NCBI GenBank assembly: GCA_949739465.1
Contig: CATIYQ010000077.1
Location: forward strand, 1 to 18,547
DNA: 18,547 bases
DNA from: an uncultured Peptococcaceae bacterium
Lineage (GTDB): Bacteria; Bacillota; Dehalobacteriia; UBA4068; JAAVYR01
Direction: 5' to 3'
Part shown: one piece after another, positions 16,092-18,547 of the stretch
Position numbering within the stretch: position 1 is the stretch's first letter
Layout of the letters: each line of letters opens with the position of its first letter
Notes under the pieces: model-generated
Told to the model about the DNA's origin: nothing
Databases searched by the model: none
What the model saw: the letters and a program-made list of their open reading frames with translations, nothing else
Translations under genes and position numbers: made by a program

Positions 16092-16784
16092 ATGACGACA
16101 GTAAACAAAGAAAAATCGGTAAAAACAGTAAAACCAAAACGTATTAGTGCTAAAGAGCGGCAGCGTATTGACGGCGTACTGGAAATCCTAGCGGATACAT
16201 ACAAAGATACCAAGTCCGCTTTGAAATTTAACTCTACCTATCAATTATTGATTGCGGTGATTTTATCCGCCCAGACCAATGACAATCAAGTCAATAAAAT
16301 TACTGACGTGTTGTTTGTAGACCATGGCACGCCGGAAACTATGGTTGAATTATCTCTGGAAGAAGTGGAGGCTTATATTAAAACTTGCGGTTTGTATAAA
16401 AACAAGGCCAAAAACGTGCTGGCAACCAGCCATATGCTTTTGGAAGAATATGGCGGCAGGGTGCCGGATAACAGAGAAGAATTGATGCGGCTGCCCGGTG
16501 TGGGCAGAAAAACTGCCAATGTGGTATTAAGCGTAGGCTTTGGCAAGCCCGCCATGGCAGTAGATACCCATGTGTTTCGCGTCTCGCACCGTTTAGGTTT
16601 ATCCAATGGCAAAGACCCCTTGGATACGGAAGCGGATATTTGTCAAGTCATCCCTGAGCAGGATTGGGCAGACGCGCACCACTGGCTTATCTGGCACGGA
16701 AGACGTGTGTGCAGCGCCCAACGACCCAAATGCGACAGCTGTCCGGTGGCAGCATTATGTTTATATAAGGGGGAAGATAAATGA
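16092..16784 (+). CDS. nth: Endonuclease III (base-excision DNA glycosylase/AP lyase)
   Basis: Protein of 230 aa, slightly longer than E. coli Nth (211 aa) because of a lysine-rich N-terminal tail of about 25 residues. Nth removes oxidised pyrimidines and cuts the abasic strand. The helix-hairpin-helix LPGVGRKTANVV carries catalytic K140, and D158 in VDTHVFRV is the second catalytic residue; their 18-residue spacing equals that of K120/D138 in E. coli. A 4Fe-4S cluster is formed by C207, C214, C217 and C223 (C-x6-C-x2-C-x5-C). The ribosome binding site is weak (GGAAAG, about 10 nt before the ATG). The stop overlaps the start of the protease gene by 4 nt. Confidence 0.96.
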   Translation: MTTVNKEKSVKTVKPKRISAKERQRIDGVLEILADTYKDTKSALKFNSTYQLLIAVILSAQTNDNQVNKITDVLFVDHGTPETMVELSLEEVEAYIKTCGLYKNKAKNVLATSHMLLEEYGGRVPDNREELMRLPGVGRKTANVVLSVGFGKPAMAVDTHVFRVSHRLGLSNGKDPLDTEADICQVIPEQDWADAHHWLIWHGRRVCSAQRPKCDSCPVAALCLYKGEDK

Positions 16785-18262
16785 ATTTCAAAAAAGAAAT
16801 GAGAAAAGGCTCTGTTTTTCTTAGTTTATTGATTCTTTTTCTGGTTGCCTTTCAAAGCTTTGCCTTTGCAGCGGTAGAGATAGAAATGACCGACGCGGAT
16901 ATGGCACGTTACCTGGCAACCCGCGGCAGTCTATATGATATTGGCGGTAAAATCAATACGGCGGAAACGGTAGAAGCCATTATGGCGGAGTTGGAAAAAG
17001 TAGACCGTTACGCAAAATATTATACCGAAGAAGAATTTCAATTTATGTCCGATACCAACCAAGGCAGCAAATTTGGTATCGGTATCAATATCCAAGAGGT
17101 GGACGGGCAAATCGTCGTTGTGGGATTTATTCCCGGTAAACCTGCGGAAACCAGCGGTATGCAAGTAGGCGACGTTTTATTGAAAGTTGCTGGTATGGAT
17201 TTAAAAGATAAGCCGGTAGAGTCCGTATCTTATTACATTACTCAGAACATTACGGACAAGGTAGAAGTGGTCGTGTTGCGGGACGGCAAGGAGCTGACTT
17301 TCTATGTAGAGCCTGCCATTGTGGAAACGGATAGCCTGACCTATGGCATGATAGAACATAAAATCGGCTATATTCGTATCGTTGAGTTTACTTACCGCAC
17401 ACCGGAAGAATTTGAGGCTGCCTTAAAGGATTTAAAATCTCATGGCGCGGAATGTTTCTTATTGGATTTGCGTTCCTGTCCCGGTGGTGTGTTGGAAGGG
17501 GTTATCGGCGTTGCCGGCTATTTGATTCCTGAAAGTCCCCTGGTGTTTATTCGGGAGCGGGACGGTAGAGAAGACTACTACCGTTGCCAAGGACAGGTAA
17601 CGGATATGCCTTATGTGGTGCTGGTGAACGGCAGCACGGCAAGCGCCGCCGAATTATTGAGCGGCTCTATCCAAGATGCGAAAACCAGTGTTGTGATTGG
17701 CACAAAAACCTTTGGCAAAGGATTGGTGCAGGGAACATATAAATTACCTAGCGGCGCGGGGCTGAAGCTGACCGTTGCAAAATATTACACCAAAAACTAC
17801 CAGGATATTGACGCGCAAAAAGGTATCAATCCTGATATTGTAGAAGATGATGTGGAGAAGCAAAATGAAATCGCCTTGAATATTTTGCGGAATCATGTAA
17901 CATATGGTGATAGCGTTATCTTTACACTGGGTAGCGCTGTTATGCAGTCTGCCGGCGGCGCGAGCCATTTAAGCCAAGCGGTTTATACCAAAGACGACCG
18001 GGCAATGTTACCGTTACGGCAAACGGTGGAAACCTTAGGCGGCACAGTTTATTCTGTAAACGATACGATATATGTTCTTGCTAATGGCAATCAGTTGGAA
18101 ATCAATAGCAAGAGCGGCGCAATTTCTTTCCGCGGTAAAATCATTGATTTGCCGGTAGAATTCCGCGGCGGCGCCACCATGGTGTCGACACAGATATTGA
18201 CAGAATTATTAGGTTATGATGTGACTTTTTATCCGAATAACGACAGCATCGTCGTTCAGTAA
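16781..18262 (+). CDS. Secreted S41 carboxy-terminal processing protease with PDZ and copper-amine-oxidase-N-like domains
   Basis: Protein of 493 aa. Residues 1-30 form a signal peptide (basic start, LSLLILFLVAFQ core, likely cut after AFA near 30-31), so it acts outside the membrane. A PDZ domain spans about 95-185 (GIGINI; FIPGKPAETSGMQVGDVLL). The S41 peptidase region follows: LDLRSCPGGVLEG, catalytic S288 in STASAAE and K313 in TFGKGLVQ, the 25-residue Ser-Lys spacing usual for CtpA/Prc. From about 402 to the end there is a copper-amine-oxidase-N-like fold (DDRAMLPLRQTVETLGG; NDSIVV), a module often used by Firmicutes for wall or surface association. AAGGGGG 7 nt upstream and an ATGA overlap with nth suggest coupled translation. 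Substrate is unknown. Confidence 0.94.
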   Translation: MNFKKEMRKGSVFLSLLILFLVAFQSFAFAAVEIEMTDADMARYLATRGSLYDIGGKINTAETVEAIMAELEKVDRYAKYYTEEEFQFMSDTNQGSKFGIGINIQEVDGQIVVVGFIPGKPAETSGMQVGDVLLKVAGMDLKDKPVESVSYYITQNITDKVEVVVLRDGKELTFYVEPAIVETDSLTYGMIEHKIGYIRIVEFTYRTPEEFEAALKDLKSHGAECFLLDLRSCPGGVLEGVIGVAGYLIPESPLVFIRERDGREDYYRCQGQVTDMPYVVLVNGSTASAAELLSGSIQDAKTSVVIGTKTFGKGLVQGTYKLPSGAGLKLTVAKYYTKNYQDIDAQKGINPDIVEDDVEKQNEIALNILRNHVTYGDSVIFTLGSAVMQSAGGASHLSQAVYTKDDRAMLPLRQTVETLGGTVYSVNDTIYVLANGNQLEINSKSGAISFRGKIIDLPVEFRGGATMVSTQILTELLGYDVTFYPNNDSIVVQ

Positions 18263-18292
18263 GATGTGCCCAAAAAGAAAATATTTTCTGAG

Positions 18293-18343
18293 AATTTCCC
18301 ATAAGACAACTCTGACCTTGGCTTATGGGAAATTTATTTTTTT
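18293..18343 (+). terminator. Terminator after the S41 protease
   Basis: A perfect 13-bp stem (18293-18305 with 18322-18334), a 16-nt loop and the T-rich tail TATTTTTTT. It insulates the tRNA promoters that follow. Confidence 0.9.
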
Positions 18344-18353
18344 AGGAGAAGGG

Positions 18354-18382
18354 TTGACAAAAAATCTGTCATTGGGTATAAT
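18354..18382 (+). promoter_or_regulatory. Consensus promoter P1 of the tRNA unit
   Basis: TTGACA (18354-18359), a 17-nt spacer and TATAAT (18377-18382): a perfect sigma-70 consensus. The expected start near 18389 gives a leader of about 95 nt before the tRNA. Confidence 0.93.
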
Positions 18383-18441
18383 AAGAAAGTCGCTGAGAGG
18401 TGACCAAGGTTAATCTGCAAAGACAATAACCGAAATAATAG

Positions 18442-18470
18442 TTGACAAATACTTCCTTTTTTAGTATAAT
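18442..18470 (+). promoter_or_regulatory. Consensus promoter P2 of the tRNA unit
   Basis: A second perfect TTGACA (18442-18447), 17-nt spacer and TATAAT (18465-18470), exactly 88 nt after P1. The expected start near 18477 lies only about 6 nt before the mature tRNA, as in stable-RNA operons. Confidence 0.93.
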
Positions 18471-18482
18471 GTCTTTTGTTGA

Positions 18483-18547
<65 letters not shown>

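Overview
This window is a dense, almost entirely plus-strand stretch of chromosome from a Firmicute (Bacillota) of moderate GC. The evidence is strong GGAGG-type ribosome binding sites, frequent TTG/GTG starts, AddAB instead of RecBCD, a two-subunit glycyl-tRNA synthetase, and a DUF1540/CotF-type spore-coat-like gene cluster. A Clostridia or Negativicutes member is plausible, but the genus cannot be fixed from the sequence. There is no insertion sequence, phage gene or CRISPR array, and no gap over 300 bases without a gene.

Layout. (1) 1-1030: the 3' end of recO (zinc-ribbon part), then a UBA-like/DUF4342 protein, closed by a strong terminator. (2) 1062-4994: a near-consensus extended -10 promoter drives glyQ and glyS (1-nt gap), with a ZIP-family metal transporter 21 nt behind, closed by a hairpin terminator. 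(3) 5015-14882: hflX with an unusual JAMM-like N-terminal extension, a PHP-family histidinol-phosphatase-like gene overlapping it by 20 nt, then addB and addA (11-nt overlap). Spacing suggests one operon. It ends at a long hairpin whose 3' arm carries the ribosome binding site of a small membrane-protein gene. (4) 15111-15997: three small genes (an eight-cysteine DUF1540 protein, a short coat-like helical protein and a CotF-like protein) between two strong terminators. (5) 16092-18343: nth (endonuclease III) overlapping by 4 nt a secreted S41 carboxy-terminal processing protease with a PDZ domain and a C-terminal copper-amine-oxidase-N-like domain. (6) 18354-18547: two perfect-consensus sigma-70 promoters in tandem ahead of a tRNA-Val(UAC), cut by the window end.

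Functionally the window mixes DNA repair and recombination (recO, addA, addB, nth), translation (glyQS, hflX, tRNA-Val), metal transport and probable spore-surface genes. I see no clear multi-gene system that is new. The best leads are the exact JAMM metal-site pattern fused to the ribosome-associated GTPase HflX, the loss of a usual metal-bridging glutamate in the ZIP transporter, and the hairpin that pairs with the ribosome binding site of the small membrane gene after addA.
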